Shown here: positions 15,131-22,842 of the stretch, one piece after another
How positions within the stretch are numbered: position 1 is the stretch's first letter
Layout: each line of letters opens with the position of its first letter
NCBI GenBank assembly: GCA_031431125.1
Contig: JANPCX010000043.1
Location: forward strand, 1-23,645
DNA length: 23,645 nucleotides
Direction: 5' to 3'
DNA from: JANPCX01 sp031431125
GTDB taxonomy: Bacteria > Pseudomonadota > Gammaproteobacteria > Burkholderiales > Burkholderiaceae_C
The notes under the pieces: generated by a model
Database searches by the model: none
Seen by the model: the letters and a program-made list of their open reading frames with translations, nothing else
What the model was told of the DNA's origin: nothing
Position numbers and translations under genes: made by a program

Positions 15131-15201
15131 CCGTCATGCCCGCGAAGGCGGGAATACAGTGCGGTCTCAACGATGGATTCCCGCCTTCGCGGGAATGACG
15201 G
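15131..15201. repeat. REP-like palindrome pair, copy 1
   Basis: Two facing units, CCGTCATGCCCGCGAAGGCG... (15131-15156) and its near reverse complement ending GCGGGAATGACGG (15174-15201), flank an 18-nt centre. Each arm itself contains TTCCCGCCTTCGCGGGAA-type palindromes. From memory this is one of the common dispersed repeats of betaproteobacterial genomes. A second copy lies at 20806-20904, which supports its being dispersed. It lies between the methyltransferase and DUF2905 genes. Confidence 0.85.
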
Positions 15202-15249
15202 TGGTGGGGTTACCCTGGCCCGTCATGCGCCCAGCACGAGCGGCACCCC

Positions 15250-15444
15250 ATGTTCCGCTGGTTGATCGTCGTCTTCCTCGCGCTGATCATCTTCAGCCGC
15301 CTGCAACAGTGGCTGGCCAAGATTGGTTTTGGCCGTTTGCCCGGCGACTTCCGATTCCACCTGTTCGGCCGCGAGTGGTTTATTCCCTTGGCCAGCAGCG
15401 TCGTGATCAGCGTGCTCGGGATGTTGATCGTGCGCCTGTTTTAG
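15250..15444 (+). CDS. DUF2905 small membrane protein, 64 aa
   Basis: Two membrane helices (about 3-20 and 45-63) are joined by a conserved loop, IGFGRLPGDFRFHLFGREWF, which is the signature of DUF2905. Such proteins are about 65-75 residues long and lie in the inner membrane with unknown function. The ribosome binding site is weak (CGAGCGGCACCCC). It is separated from the upstream methyltransferase gene by the REP-like repeat and may have its own promoter there. Confidence 0.9.
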   Translation: MFRWLIVVFLALIIFSRLQQWLAKIGFGRLPGDFRFHLFGREWFIPLASSVVISVLGMLIVRLF

Positions 15445-15452
15445 GACATTAG

Positions 15453-15544
15453 CCCGCATATTTCACCAGGTACTCGAAGCCAAGAAAGTGAGCATTCATG
15501 CAGTGTTGCGGGGCATAGAAGAGCGACCTGGTGAAATATGCGGG
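15453..15544. repeat. 92-bp element with perfect 19-bp inverted repeats
   Basis: CCCGCATATTTCACCAGGT at 15453-15471 is the exact reverse complement of 15526-15544, around 54 bases. TA lies at or just outside each end (TAG before, TTA after), which could be a target TA duplication. The arm resembles ends of known insertion sequences, but I cannot name the family. It begins 9 bases after the DUF2905 stop and ends just before another hairpin, so it is either a MITE-like element or the remnant ends of a deleted insertion sequence. Confidence 0.72.
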
Positions 15545-15545
15545 T

Positions 15546-15592
15546 TAGGAGACTGCGTTGCGGCCGACGAACTTCTGCCGAGCAGTCTCCTA
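15546..15592. terminator. Hairpin overlapping the metallophosphoesterase stop
   Basis: TAGGAGACTGC (15546-15556) pairs exactly with GCAGTCTCCTA (15582-15592) around a 25-nt loop. The right arm contains the stop codon (TAG, 15592-15590) of the minus-strand metallophosphoesterase. It could end or stabilise that operon's transcript. No T-run follows, so factor-independent termination is doubtful. Confidence 0.5.
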
Positions 15593-16387
15593 GGCCCTTG
15601 CGGGCCAGACTTCGGTGACCTTGGCACAAACAAATGTTTTCCCCTCTGCCGAAAAATCCCACTGTTCGATGACACAGCAACCGGGCCGTGATTCTGCCCC
15701 CCAGCGCAGCAAGTTCACCGAATTCGGCACGCCCGTGCGCACCCGACGCGAGACCGCCGTGCCGGCTTGCACCGCCCAGAGCGGGCGCGCGTGGCCTGAT
15801 AAGGCCATCACATAGGGCAGGTGGATGTGGCCGCCCAGCACCAGGTCTGCGCCCGCCGACGCCCAATGCTGCAGGGCGCCCCTGCTACCGCGCAGTGTGT
15901 GGGGCACGTCGACAGGGAGGGTCACGGCCACGGGTTGGTGAACCACCACCACACGCAGCTGTTTTGTCGCCGCACCGGCGAGCCGCCGTGCCACACGATC
16001 CACTTGGGACGGGGACACTTCGCCATGTTTGTGCCGCCATGCCCGCGTGGTGTTGACGCCGATCACCATCAGGTCTGACGACGTGTGTGCCGGTTCAAGC
16101 TCAGCCCCGAAAGCGGCGGTGTAGCGGGCATAGGGGCGGCGCAAGCGGGCCCACAGATCGAAGAGCGGGATGTCGTGGTTGCCCGCAATGGCCAACACCG
16201 GCGCGCCAAGCTGCTGCACAAACGAATGCGCCGCCTGGAACTGCGCCGGTCGCGCGCGCTGGGTGATGTCACCTGACAGCACGACCAAGTCAGGCTGCTG
16301 TTGGTGGGCCAGGCGGGTCAGTGCTTGAACCACCGGCGTTTGTTCGGTGCCGAAATGCGTGTCGGACACATGGAGCAACACGCTCAT
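15590..16387 (-). CDS. Calcineurin-like metallophosphoesterase, 265 aa
   Basis: All metal-site motifs of the family are in order: SDTHFG (Asp9, His11), LSGDITQRA (Asp40), AGNHD (Asn70-Asp72), VVHQP (His150) and GGHIHLP (His187, His189). This resembles the CpdA/class III phosphodiesterase group, but the substrate is not set by these motifs. The protein is cytoplasmic by sequence. Its ATG overlaps the stop of the lipid kinase gene (ATGA, 4 nt), indicating translational coupling. The association with a lipid kinase hints at lipid or phosphate-ester metabolism, which is inference only. Confidence 0.93.
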   Translation of the reverse strand: MSVLLHVSDTHFGTEQTPVVQALTRLAHQQQPDLVVLSGDITQRARPAQFQAAHSFVQQLGAPVLAIAGNHDIPLFDLWARLRRPYARYTAAFGAELEPAHTSSDLMVIGVNTTRAWRHKHGEVSPSQVDRVARRLAGAATKQLRVVVVHQPVAVTLPVDVPHTLRGSRGALQHWASAGADLVLGGHIHLPYVMALSGHARPLWAVQAGTAVSRRVRTGVPNSVNLLRWGAESRPGCCVIEQWDFSAEGKTFVCAKVTEVWPARA

Positions 16388-17370
16388 CCCGCCGCTCCAG
16401 TGGCCACAAGTGCCTCACTGCCAGGGCTGGGCATCAAGAGGTAGAGCGGTTGGGCCAGGACGCGGAAGTCCAGCGGCGGGCGCAAGCGGGTCACTTCACC
16501 ATCAAACGCCACCTTCACGGCGCGCCTGCCCGGCAGTCGAGCGGGCTTGACCACCATGTGCTCAAACTCGAAACGTTCCACGCCCTGCGCTTCGCCGAGC
16601 GTGCCCATGGCACCGTGCAGCATGAGTCTGATCATCGACAGCGTGCCGATGGGCCGCAGCATCACCGCTGTCATGCGACCCCCCATCGGACCGCTTTCCG
16701 GCGGCAACTCAGGCTCAACACCCAGTTGCTCCAATTGCAGCCGGTTGTTGCCCACAAACAGCGTCAGCGCACGCACGTCGCGCGCCGACGCACCGAGCTC
16801 AATGTGCAGATCCAGTCGGCGTTGTGCGCGCAACAAGGTGATGCAGGCCGCGACCAAAGCCACCCACCGGCTGCGGCCGAAGCGGGCTTTAAATGCCTCC
16901 CGGTCTTCGAGCAAGTCGGGGTAGAGCCCCAGGCTGGCGTTGACCAGGAACACACGGTCGTTGATGGCCGCCACCTGCACGGGTTGTGGCGCCCAGTTCA
17001 GCAACTGTTTTGCCGCTTGGGCGGGATCGGCGGGAATGCCGTGGGTTCGGGCAAAGTAGTTGAACGTGCCTTGGGGAACCACCCCCATGGCGCAGCCTGC
17101 GGCATGGGCAGCTTGTGCCACGGTATTGAGGGTGCCATCGCCACCCACGGCGACCACGGCCGTGCTTGAAGCCTTGGCCTTGGTCGCCGCCTGATGCGCC
17201 ATCCCGGGCAACTCTGAGGGTGTGCAGAAAAGCAATTCACCCTGCCGCCCGGCCGCTCCCAACGCAGACTCAATCGCCTGGCGTTTGTCGTCCCCACCCT
17301 TGCCGCCCGCAGCCGCATTAATGACGAATTGAAGCAGCGACGCAGGGTCGACTACTGGCGGGGCCCACAT
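16384..17370 (-). CDS. Diacylglycerol-kinase-family lipid kinase, 328 aa
   Basis: The ATP-binding motif VAVGGDGTLNTVAQ (73-86) and the downstream VPQGTFNYFART (98-109) define the DAGK catalytic domain (PF00781) shared by YegS, DgkB and sphingosine kinases. The N-terminal strand LLQFVINAAAGGKG (12-25) matches the family, though the usual Asn-Pro is NA here. Residues 140-300 form the beta-sandwich half. Length is usual. The lipid substrate is unknown. It lies 30 nt after the DUF3616 gene and overlaps the phosphoesterase gene by 4 nt. The next downstream product being a phosphoesterase could mean opposing reactions. Confidence 0.9.
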   Translation of the reverse strand: MWAPPVVDPASLLQFVINAAAGGKGGDDKRQAIESALGAAGRQGELLFCTPSELPGMAHQAATKAKASSTAVVAVGGDGTLNTVAQAAHAAGCAMGVVPQGTFNYFARTHGIPADPAQAAKQLLNWAPQPVQVAAINDRVFLVNASLGLYPDLLEDREAFKARFGRSRWVALVAACITLLRAQRRLDLHIELGASARDVRALTLFVGNNRLQLEQLGVEPELPPESGPMGGRMTAVMLRPIGTLSMIRLMLHGAMGTLGEAQGVERFEFEHMVVKPARLPGRRAVKVAFDGEVTRLRPPLDFRVLAQPLYLLMPSPGSEALVATGAAG

Positions 17371-17400
17371 GGTGCGGTGGAGGTGAGCGCAGGCTGGGGG

Positions 17401-18489
17401 TCAATCGTGGCGCAGCAAGTCACCGAACACGGTGTGCTCACCGTCCTTGCGGTCCGCACCCGGTGCGTCGTAAAGCACCAGCCAACTGGGTTTGCGCCCT
17501 GACATGGCGGGCGGCAGGTCGCACAAGGCCTCGGCGCGGTTGGTTCCCGGCCCATGGGGCAGCGACACCGATGCGCTTAAAGCCGCCTCGAAACGCACCG
17601 GCTCGCGGTTGGCCGCCAACAAAGGCTTGGCGCCAGGCCACTTGAAGACACGAATTTCACCGTTGAGCACCATGGTCGGGCCTGCCAAGATGTAGAGGTC
17701 GTCGCCCGAGAAATGCAGGTCGCGCACGCCCAGGCCATCGAGCTGCAAGAAGTGCTTGCGGATCAAGAGGTCGCTGTCGTCCAGTGGCGCCAGCCTCAGT
17801 TGGTCGCCACGGACTTCGACCGAGATTTCCAGCAGCGCCGACCAACCCCGCAGCACCGGACCGCGCAGGCCCAGCAGCAGCCTGCGGCCGTCAACCGCCA
17901 AGCCCTCAATGTCAAAGCCGTTGTCCTTGCCCGGAATCGCCATGTAGGGCCCGAAGTGGGGGTCGTCGGCCAAGGCCCGTGTCAGCAGATTGCTTTGGGC
18001 GTCGCCCTTCAAGCGCAGCGCCTGCCGACCATCCTGGGCTTTGCGCACCAGGCAGGGCTCTCCCTTGGCATCGAGTTCAATCGGCAAGCAAGCCAACAAT
18101 CGCCGATTGCCGTCGAGTGAAAGTTTGGCCAGCCGCTTGGCGTTCTCGGCGTGGTCGCGGTCGGGTTTGGTGTTCTTGCGTTTCAGCCCATGCGAGCCCA
18201 CCACCCAGAGAAAACCGTCGGCCACGGCCATGCCCTCCAGATCAGCTTCTTCATCGGCCTCGCCGGGCAAGTCCAGCAGGTCTGCCAGCGGAAAGTCGCG
18301 CACCTCGCCGAAACGCAGGGCCTCTTGGCCCGTGGGCTCCAGTCGACGCAACCTGTCCAGGCCACAGGCTTCGTCGCCCGCCACCCACAACCAATCACCC
18401 GTGAAGGCTGCTCCCGAGAGATTGGAATGCACCAAAGCTCCGGGAGCGAATTCCAGACGGACTGCATTCGGGGTTCGTGTGTTGGGCAT
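17401..18489 (-). CDS. DUF3616-type protein, 362 aa
   Basis: Repeated segments with EGLAVDGRRLLLGLRGPVLRG, EGMAVADGFLWVVGSHG and GLGVRDLHFSGDDLYILAGP indicate a beta-propeller, and this set of motifs is typical of DUF3616. No signal peptide is present. The frame opens at 18585, but ATG 18489 (MPNTRTPNAVRLEF) is preferred because the family domain begins there and GGAG lies upstream. Function is unknown. It is the first gene of an operon with the lipid kinase and phosphoesterase. A link to esterified or phosphorylated lipids is suggested only by this context. Confidence 0.85.
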   Translation of the reverse strand: MPNTRTPNAVRLEFAPGALVHSNLSGAAFTGDWLWVAGDEACGLDRLRRLEPTGQEALRFGEVRDFPLADLLDLPGEADEEADLEGMAVADGFLWVVGSHGLKRKNTKPDRDHAENAKRLAKLSLDGNRRLLACLPIELDAKGEPCLVRKAQDGRQALRLKGDAQSNLLTRALADDPHFGPYMAIPGKDNGFDIEGLAVDGRRLLLGLRGPVLRGWSALLEISVEVRGDQLRLAPLDDSDLLIRKHFLQLDGLGVRDLHFSGDDLYILAGPTMVLNGEIRVFKWPGAKPLLAANREPVRFEAALSASVSLPHGPGTNRAEALCDLPPAMSGRKPSWLVLYDAPGADRKDGEHTVFGDLLRHD

Positions 18490-18643
18490 GGGTTTGAATT
18501 CTCCGACGAGGGTTGGTTGCGACGCGCAGCCGATCCTAACGTCGATCCGTTTACCCATGCGCCGGGTGTGCCGAACGTTCGCCACACATCCCTTCGAACG
18601 CCACGACCCGTGGTTCGTGGCATGGATTTGTGCTACTGAGACC

Positions 18644-19150
18644 TCAGCCCAGCCTCACCCCATCCACCAGTTCATTGACGGCGGTTTGCCCGGCAGGCAG
18701 CGGGCAGTGGGCGCGCAACAAAACGTCCACCTGATCCACCGCGTTGAGCAAACCGGCCTCAAACCGCCCGGCTTGAAAGTCCGAACGCATGGCATGAAGT
18801 ACCGCCTGCCATTGCGCGGCTGACACATGGGTATTGAGCCCACGGTCGGCGACGATTTCTACTTTGCGCTCAACCAGCAACAGGTAAATCAGCACGCCGT
18901 TGTTGCCCGCTGTGTCCCAGACCCTGAGTTTGCCGAACTGGGTGATGGCCCGGTCGCGGGATGACGCACCGCGCCAAAGGTAACTCAAGGGCAAGCTGGC
19001 TTCCACACAAACGCAAATTTCGCCCGCGTGGTGCTTTTCGCTTTGACGCACGCGTTCTTCGATGCGGGCCAGAGCCGTTTTGCCCAAAGCGCGTGCAGCA
19101 TCGGTTTCATCCCAGAGGCGGTGTTTGATCAAGCGTCGCAGTTTGTTCAT
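18644..19150 (-). CDS. TPM-domain protein, cytoplasmic or membrane-associated, 168 aa
   Basis: Residues 25-150 match the TPM fold (TPM_phosphatase, PF04536): ALARIEERVRQSEKHHAGEICVCVEASLPL, then RVWDTAGNNGVLIYLLLVERKVEIVADRGLN and a C-terminal helix. No signal peptide is present, unlike the preceding gene's product. The ATG at 19150 shares one base with the stop of the upstream TPM gene (TGATG), and GGGAGACT lies before it; a GTG three bases upstream is an alternative. This is the usual third member of LemA-TPM-TPM clusters. The exact role is unknown. Confidence 0.88.
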   Translation of the reverse strand: MNKLRRLIKHRLWDETDAARALGKTALARIEERVRQSEKHHAGEICVCVEASLPLSYLWRGASSRDRAITQFGKLRVWDTAGNNGVLIYLLLVERKVEIVADRGLNTHVSAAQWQAVLHAMRSDFQAGRFEAGLLNAVDQVDVLLRAHCPLPAGQTAVNELVDGVRLG

Positions 19151-20082
19151 CACCAGTCTCCCGAGGCACCGCCGCCACCAAAGTCACCGCCACCACCGGA
19201 GCTGAAACCGCCACCGCCCGAGCCCCAACCTCCGCCGTTTCCACCCCCGGTCCAAATGGTGGGGCCGCCGCCGTGTCGGCCAGATGCACGCCGCACGGCG
19301 CTGGAACCGAGTAAGCCCACCATCACCAAGGCACCCACGCCGATCAAGCCCGCCATCCAAACGCTGGAAGTGGCCAGCCAGCCCAAGCCGCCGAACCCGG
19401 CGCCAGTGGCCACGGCGCCGAGCTTGCGGCCCAAGAAACTGGTGAGCACGGCGCCCGCAATCGGCACGCCAATGAAGAGAAAGGTCAACCAACCCTCCAA
19501 GCCCAGGTCGACACCAAAGGACCCGCCGGAGGGGGAAGTGACCGGCTCGGGCAGGCCTTCACCGCGAATGCGGGCGGCTGCGGCATCGACTGCCGCGTTC
19601 AGCCCACCCGCAAAGTCACCGGCCTTGAACGCAGGGGTGATCTGCTCATTGATGATGCGTTTGGCCATCAGGTCGGGGATGGCACCTTCCAGTGTTTTGG
19701 CGACCTCCATGCGCACCTTGCGGTCGTTTTTGGCGACCACGATCAGGAGCCCGTCACCGACCTCGCGCCTGCCTATCTTCCATGCGTCACCCACCCGCTG
19801 GGCGTAGGCGGCGATGTCTTCCGGTTGTGTGGTGGGCACGACCAAGACCACCACCTGGCTGCCTTGGCTTTGTTCAAGGGCCGCCAGCTTGCCGCTCAAG
19901 GCGCTGCTCTGCGCCGCAGTCAGTGTGCCGGTTTGGTCGATGACGCGGCCCGACAGCGGCGGCACTGGCAACACGTCCTGGGCCCACGCGGCGGTAGCCG
20001 CCAAGAACAAAACCAGTGCAACCGACACCACCACCCTCAGGGCGCTGCGGCCAAGCTGCCCAAACGCCCGAGTGGCGTCCAT
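19150..20082 (-). CDS. YgcG-type TPM-domain exported protein with Gly-rich tail, 310 aa
   Basis: A signal peptide (cleavage after TAAWA, about 34) is followed by a TPM domain, GRVIDQTGTLTAAQSSALSGKLAALE through VGDGLLIVVAKNDRKVRMEVAKTLEGAIPD. Then come two hydrophobic segments (about 205-230 and 245-265) and a Gly/Ser-rich tail ending GGGGASGDW, the hallmark of YgcG-like proteins. The TPM domain should face the periplasm. The start is ATG 20082, 7 nt after the lemA stop; a TTG at 20112 would overlap lemA and lacks support. It is co-transcribed with lemA and the second TPM gene. Confidence 0.9.
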   Translation of the reverse strand: MDATRAFGQLGRSALRVVVSVALVLFLAATAAWAQDVLPVPPLSGRVIDQTGTLTAAQSSALSGKLAALEQSQGSQVVVLVVPTTQPEDIAAYAQRVGDAWKIGRREVGDGLLIVVAKNDRKVRMEVAKTLEGAIPDLMAKRIINEQITPAFKAGDFAGGLNAAVDAAAARIRGEGLPEPVTSPSGGSFGVDLGLEGWLTFLFIGVPIAGAVLTSFLGRKLGAVATGAGFGGLGWLATSSVWMAGLIGVGALVMVGLLGSSAVRRASGRHGGGPTIWTGGGNGGGWGSGGGGFSSGGGGDFGGGGASGDW

Positions 20083-20089
20083 CAGATGC

Positions 20090-20695
20090 TCACTGCTTGG
20101 CCGGTTTGTCAAAACTCACTGCCGGTGGGGCCGAGATTTGCGCTTCGTTTTGCACCGTGAAGCTGGGCTTGACCTTGTAGCCCATCAACATGGCGGTGAG
20201 GTTGCTGGGCAGGCTGCGCACCAGCACGTTGTAGTCGGCCACGGTTTTGATGTAACGGTTCCGTGCAACAGTGATTCGGTTTTCCGTGCCTTCCAATTGC
20301 ACCCGCAGGTCTTGAAAACCTTGGTTGGCTTTGAGGTTGGGGTATTGTTCGCTGACCACCAACAAACGGCTCAAGGCGCCGCTGAGTTCGCCCTGTGCTT
20401 TCTGAAATTTCTCAAACGCTTCAGGGTTGTTCACCAACTCGGGTGTGGCCTGGATGCTGGTGGCTTTGGCGCGGGCCTCGACCACCTTGGTGAGTGTTTC
20501 TTGCTCAAAGTTGGCTTCACCTTTGACCGTGGCCACGATGTTGGGGATCAAGTCGGCACGGCGTTGGTACTGGTTGAGCACCTCGGACCAACCGGCCTTG
20601 ACTTCTTCGTCCAACTTCTGAAACTCGTTGTAGCCGCAGCCGCTGAGCGCCAGGCTCAACAAAGCCGTCATGGAAATCAGGATTTTTCGCAACAT
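20090..20695 (-). CDS. lemA: LemA-family lipoprotein, 201 aa
   Basis: The N-terminus MLRKILISMTALLSLALSGC is a lipoprotein signal with lipobox LSGC (Cys20). The LemA coiled-coil helical domain follows: GYNEFQKLDEEVKAGWSEVL, NQYQRRADLIPNIVATVKG, and later ENRITVARNRYIKTVADYN. Length is typical. LemA proteins are envelope proteins of unclear function, usually next to TPM-domain genes, as here. ATG 20695 is chosen because it begins the signal sequence; GGAGGGTATTGAAC precedes it. It is first in the three-gene operon; its promoter should lie in 20696-20800. Confidence 0.93.
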   Translation of the reverse strand: MLRKILISMTALLSLALSGCGYNEFQKLDEEVKAGWSEVLNQYQRRADLIPNIVATVKGEANFEQETLTKVVEARAKATSIQATPELVNNPEAFEKFQKAQGELSGALSRLLVVSEQYPNLKANQGFQDLRVQLEGTENRITVARNRYIKTVADYNVLVRSLPSNLTAMLMGYKVKPSFTVQNEAQISAPPAVSFDKPAKQ

Positions 20696-20805
20696 GTTCA
20701 ATACCCTCCGGGGACCATTCCCCGCGCGATGGTAATTGATGGCGTTTGACGGTTGTTCAAGGGGGGTGCGACCCCAAGTGATGGGCATCGAGATCAGCAA
20801 AAAGC

Positions 20806-20904
20806 CGTCATTCCCGCGCAGGCGGGAATCCAGGGATGTGCCTCATCGCATCCCCCGCTTCTACCTGCCACCACCGACTGGATTTCCGCCTGCGCGGGAA
20901 CGAC
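20806..20904. repeat. REP-like palindrome pair, copy 2
   Basis: This is the same repeat type as 15131-15201, with GCGCAGGCG in place of GCGAAGGCG. Arms are at 20806-20833 (CGTCATTCCCGCGCAGGCGG...) and 20878-20904 (ending GCGCGGGAACGAC), with a 44-nt centre. It lies in the 259-base gap between the lemA promoter side and the end of the transglycosylase gene. A short match, CCCCCTTGAAC, occurs inverted at about 20755-20765 and 20950-20965, flanking the repeat at some distance. Confidence 0.82.
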
Positions 20905-20954
20905 ACATTGACAGACAGCCAACCCATCACACATTGCTTTGAATCGCACCCCGT

Positions 20955-22310
20955 TCAAGGGGGTGGCCTGGTCAATAGGGGCCCAGACCACGTGGGCAAC
21001 TCGCTGACCAGGGCCGTTCGCTGCTTTGCCGACAAGGGGCGCATGTGCTGAAGCACCCAAGAGGTGCGATCCACCCGTTGCGGGTCAAGTGCCTCCCAAC
21101 GGGCCAACTCGATGGTTGGACCGTGCAACAAGCTCGCTAACCACGCCGCTTCGGTGGGCGTCAATCGCTGGACCGGTTTCTTGAAATAGTGTTTCGCTGC
21201 GGCCACCGCGCCGCATTGGCCTTGGCCCCAGGGTGCCATGGCGAGGTAGAGATCGAGCACACGGGCTTTGCCCAGGGTGCGGTCGAGCTCCACCGCAAAA
21301 AGCAACTCGCGTAGTTTTCGCAGCGCATGGCGCTCGTCGCCGGTGTAAATCATCTTGGCCAGTTGTTGGCTCAGGGTGCTGCCGCCGTGCAGTCCGGGGT
21401 GGTCGCCTTGGTTGGCGCTCCAGGCGTTTTGCAGCGCGGCGAGATCGAAACCGTTGTGTTCCATGAAACGCTGGTCTTCGGCCGCGAGCACGGCACGGGG
21501 CAACCACGGTCCCCAGCCCTGGGCGGGGATGGCGCCACGGCAAGTCGTCTCGGCGGTGCGCAAGGCCTCGGTGCCCAGGCCCGCCACCTCAAAGCCTTGC
21601 AGCACCGGCGTGATGCGCCCCGTGTTGCGGGGGAACTGCCAGGCCACGTCGAGTGTCATGCGGCCTTGAATTTGAGCGCGGGGCCATTCGGGCAGTTGAG
21701 CCGCCCACAGACCCACCACATCGTGCAGTTCTGTGGAGGGCAAAGCCAGCGTCACGTTCGCCTCGGTGTTGTGCATTTGCAAGGACCACCGTCCCGCCAC
21801 GGGCGCACTGATGGGCCCCAGTGCGGCAGTGGCGGGTTTGACCACCACCTCGCCGTGCACCTGGTTTTGTCCTTGGCGCCGCACGGTGAATTGGACGGAC
21901 TGCAAGGTCAAAGGCTGGGGCCCCAAGGCAGCGACGCGCAGCACACAGGGTTCGCATTGCAGTTGCCACGCACCCTTGTCCGGCTCCCCCTGCGAACGCA
22001 ATCGACCCCAGCGGGTGTGCAGGGTTCGACCTTGCGACCAACGTGTCAGCACCTTCAGCGTCAACGGGTGGGTGCCCACACGAAACAGCGCAGGCACACT
22101 GGCTTGCACCGTCCATGGCCCGAGCCTCACGGGCGTCGACCATTCACCAGGCGCTGCGCGCAGCATGAACCAAGCCCAAATCAGCAAGGCACTCAATAAC
22201 AAAAACAAGGTGCCTGTGAGGACCAGCAAGCAGCGCAGCAGGCGGCGTGAGCTTCGTGGTGTTGTGGCGAGCCTGGTCGTGCGGTGACGCCGAGAGAAAA
22301 CATCCAACAT
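20955..22310 (-). CDS. GT51 peptidoglycan transglycosylase with extra periplasmic region, 451 aa
   Basis: One membrane helix lies at about 28-50 after an Arg-rich N-terminus. Residues 270-400 form a GT51 domain: AAEDQRFMEHNGFDL with catalytic Glu278, GGSTLSQQLAKM (309-320), then RKLRELLFAVELDRTLGKARVLDLYL and a final AAWLASLL. The enzyme would polymerise lipid II into glycan strands at the outer face of the inner membrane. No transpeptidase domain follows, as in MtgA, but MtgA is only about 240 residues. Here some 215 residues with no known family lie between the helix and the catalytic domain. ATG 22310 overlaps the preceding stop (TAATG), preceded by GAGGG, so translation is coupled. Confidence 0.9.
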   Translation of the reverse strand: MLDVFSRRHRTTRLATTPRSSRRLLRCLLVLTGTLFLLLSALLIWAWFMLRAAPGEWSTPVRLGPWTVQASVPALFRVGTHPLTLKVLTRWSQGRTLHTRWGRLRSQGEPDKGAWQLQCEPCVLRVAALGPQPLTLQSVQFTVRRQGQNQVHGEVVVKPATAALGPISAPVAGRWSLQMHNTEANVTLALPSTELHDVVGLWAAQLPEWPRAQIQGRMTLDVAWQFPRNTGRITPVLQGFEVAGLGTEALRTAETTCRGAIPAQGWGPWLPRAVLAAEDQRFMEHNGFDLAALQNAWSANQGDHPGLHGGSTLSQQLAKMIYTGDERHALRKLRELLFAVELDRTLGKARVLDLYLAMAPWGQGQCGAVAAAKHYFKKPVQRLTPTEAAWLASLLHGPTIELARWEALDPQRVDRTSWVLQHMRPLSAKQRTALVSELPTWSGPLLTRPPP

Positions 22311-22813
22311 TACAAAGCCCTCGCCGTGGTGATGGCCAACCAGGGTCCTGTGGACTGCCCCAGCTGCGCGGCCCAAAACCAGCTGGAGGTGTCGGTGAAG
22401 GCCAGGCCTTTCGCATCCACGATGCGCTCGCACACACGCACCCGCTCCGGTCCCGAGGGGGTGTTGCGCACCGCCACAAAACAGCGCCACAACCGCGCTT
22501 GCGCATCGTTCTCCAGCTGGGTGGTTTCAATGCGGTAACCGATGCCCCGGTAGCAGTCGGCGGCAGGGTGCAGCAGCCGGGTGGGCGAACGCACTTCGCG
22601 CCAGACCAAACTTTGTTCGCCGTCCGTCAAACGCACCAGCCGTCCAGGGAACTGCGCAGCGAAACGTTGTTCCACCGGGCTCAAGGCAAGCGGGCGCAGC
22701 ACACGGCCGTCCCAGGTGCTGGGAAACTCACCCGCCATACCCTGCTGCTGCGACGACATGGCTTTGGCAGGAAACAGCAGCGGCGCTGTACAACAGGCGA
22801 GCAACACCGTCAT
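22310..22813 (-). CDS. Putative exported protein, 167 aa, partner of the transglycosylase
   Basis: The N-terminus MTVLLACCTAPLLFPAKA looks like a signal peptide core but lacks a basic first part. Conserved-looking motifs follow: LHPAADCYRGIGYRIE, LWRCFVAVRN, RVRVCERIVD and FTDTSSWFWAA..GPWLAIT. Three Cys in the mature part could form disulfides. I recall similar unnamed proteins beside transglycosylases in Burkholderiales. The frame stays open to 23194, but the extension runs through a 154-bp inverted-repeat element and opposite a transposase remnant, so it is not the native N-terminus. ATG 22813 is the first start outside the element; the original start may have been lost. It overlaps the transglycosylase start by one base. 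Confidence 0.65.
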   Translation of the reverse strand: MTVLLACCTAPLLFPAKAMSSQQQGMAGEFPSTWDGRVLRPLALSPVEQRFAAQFPGRLVRLTDGEQSLVWREVRSPTRLLHPAADCYRGIGYRIETTQLENDAQARLWRCFVAVRNTPSGPERVRVCERIVDAKGLAFTDTSSWFWAAQLGQSTGPWLAITTARAL

Positions 22814-22842
22814 CCAAAGCAGGGGCCAACGGGGTTCAAGGC

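Noticed and set aside
19150..19260. Run of GGN/CCN repeats suggesting a microsatellite
   Set aside because: It encodes the Gly/Ser-rich tail expected of YgcG-type proteins, so no separate repeat feature is needed.
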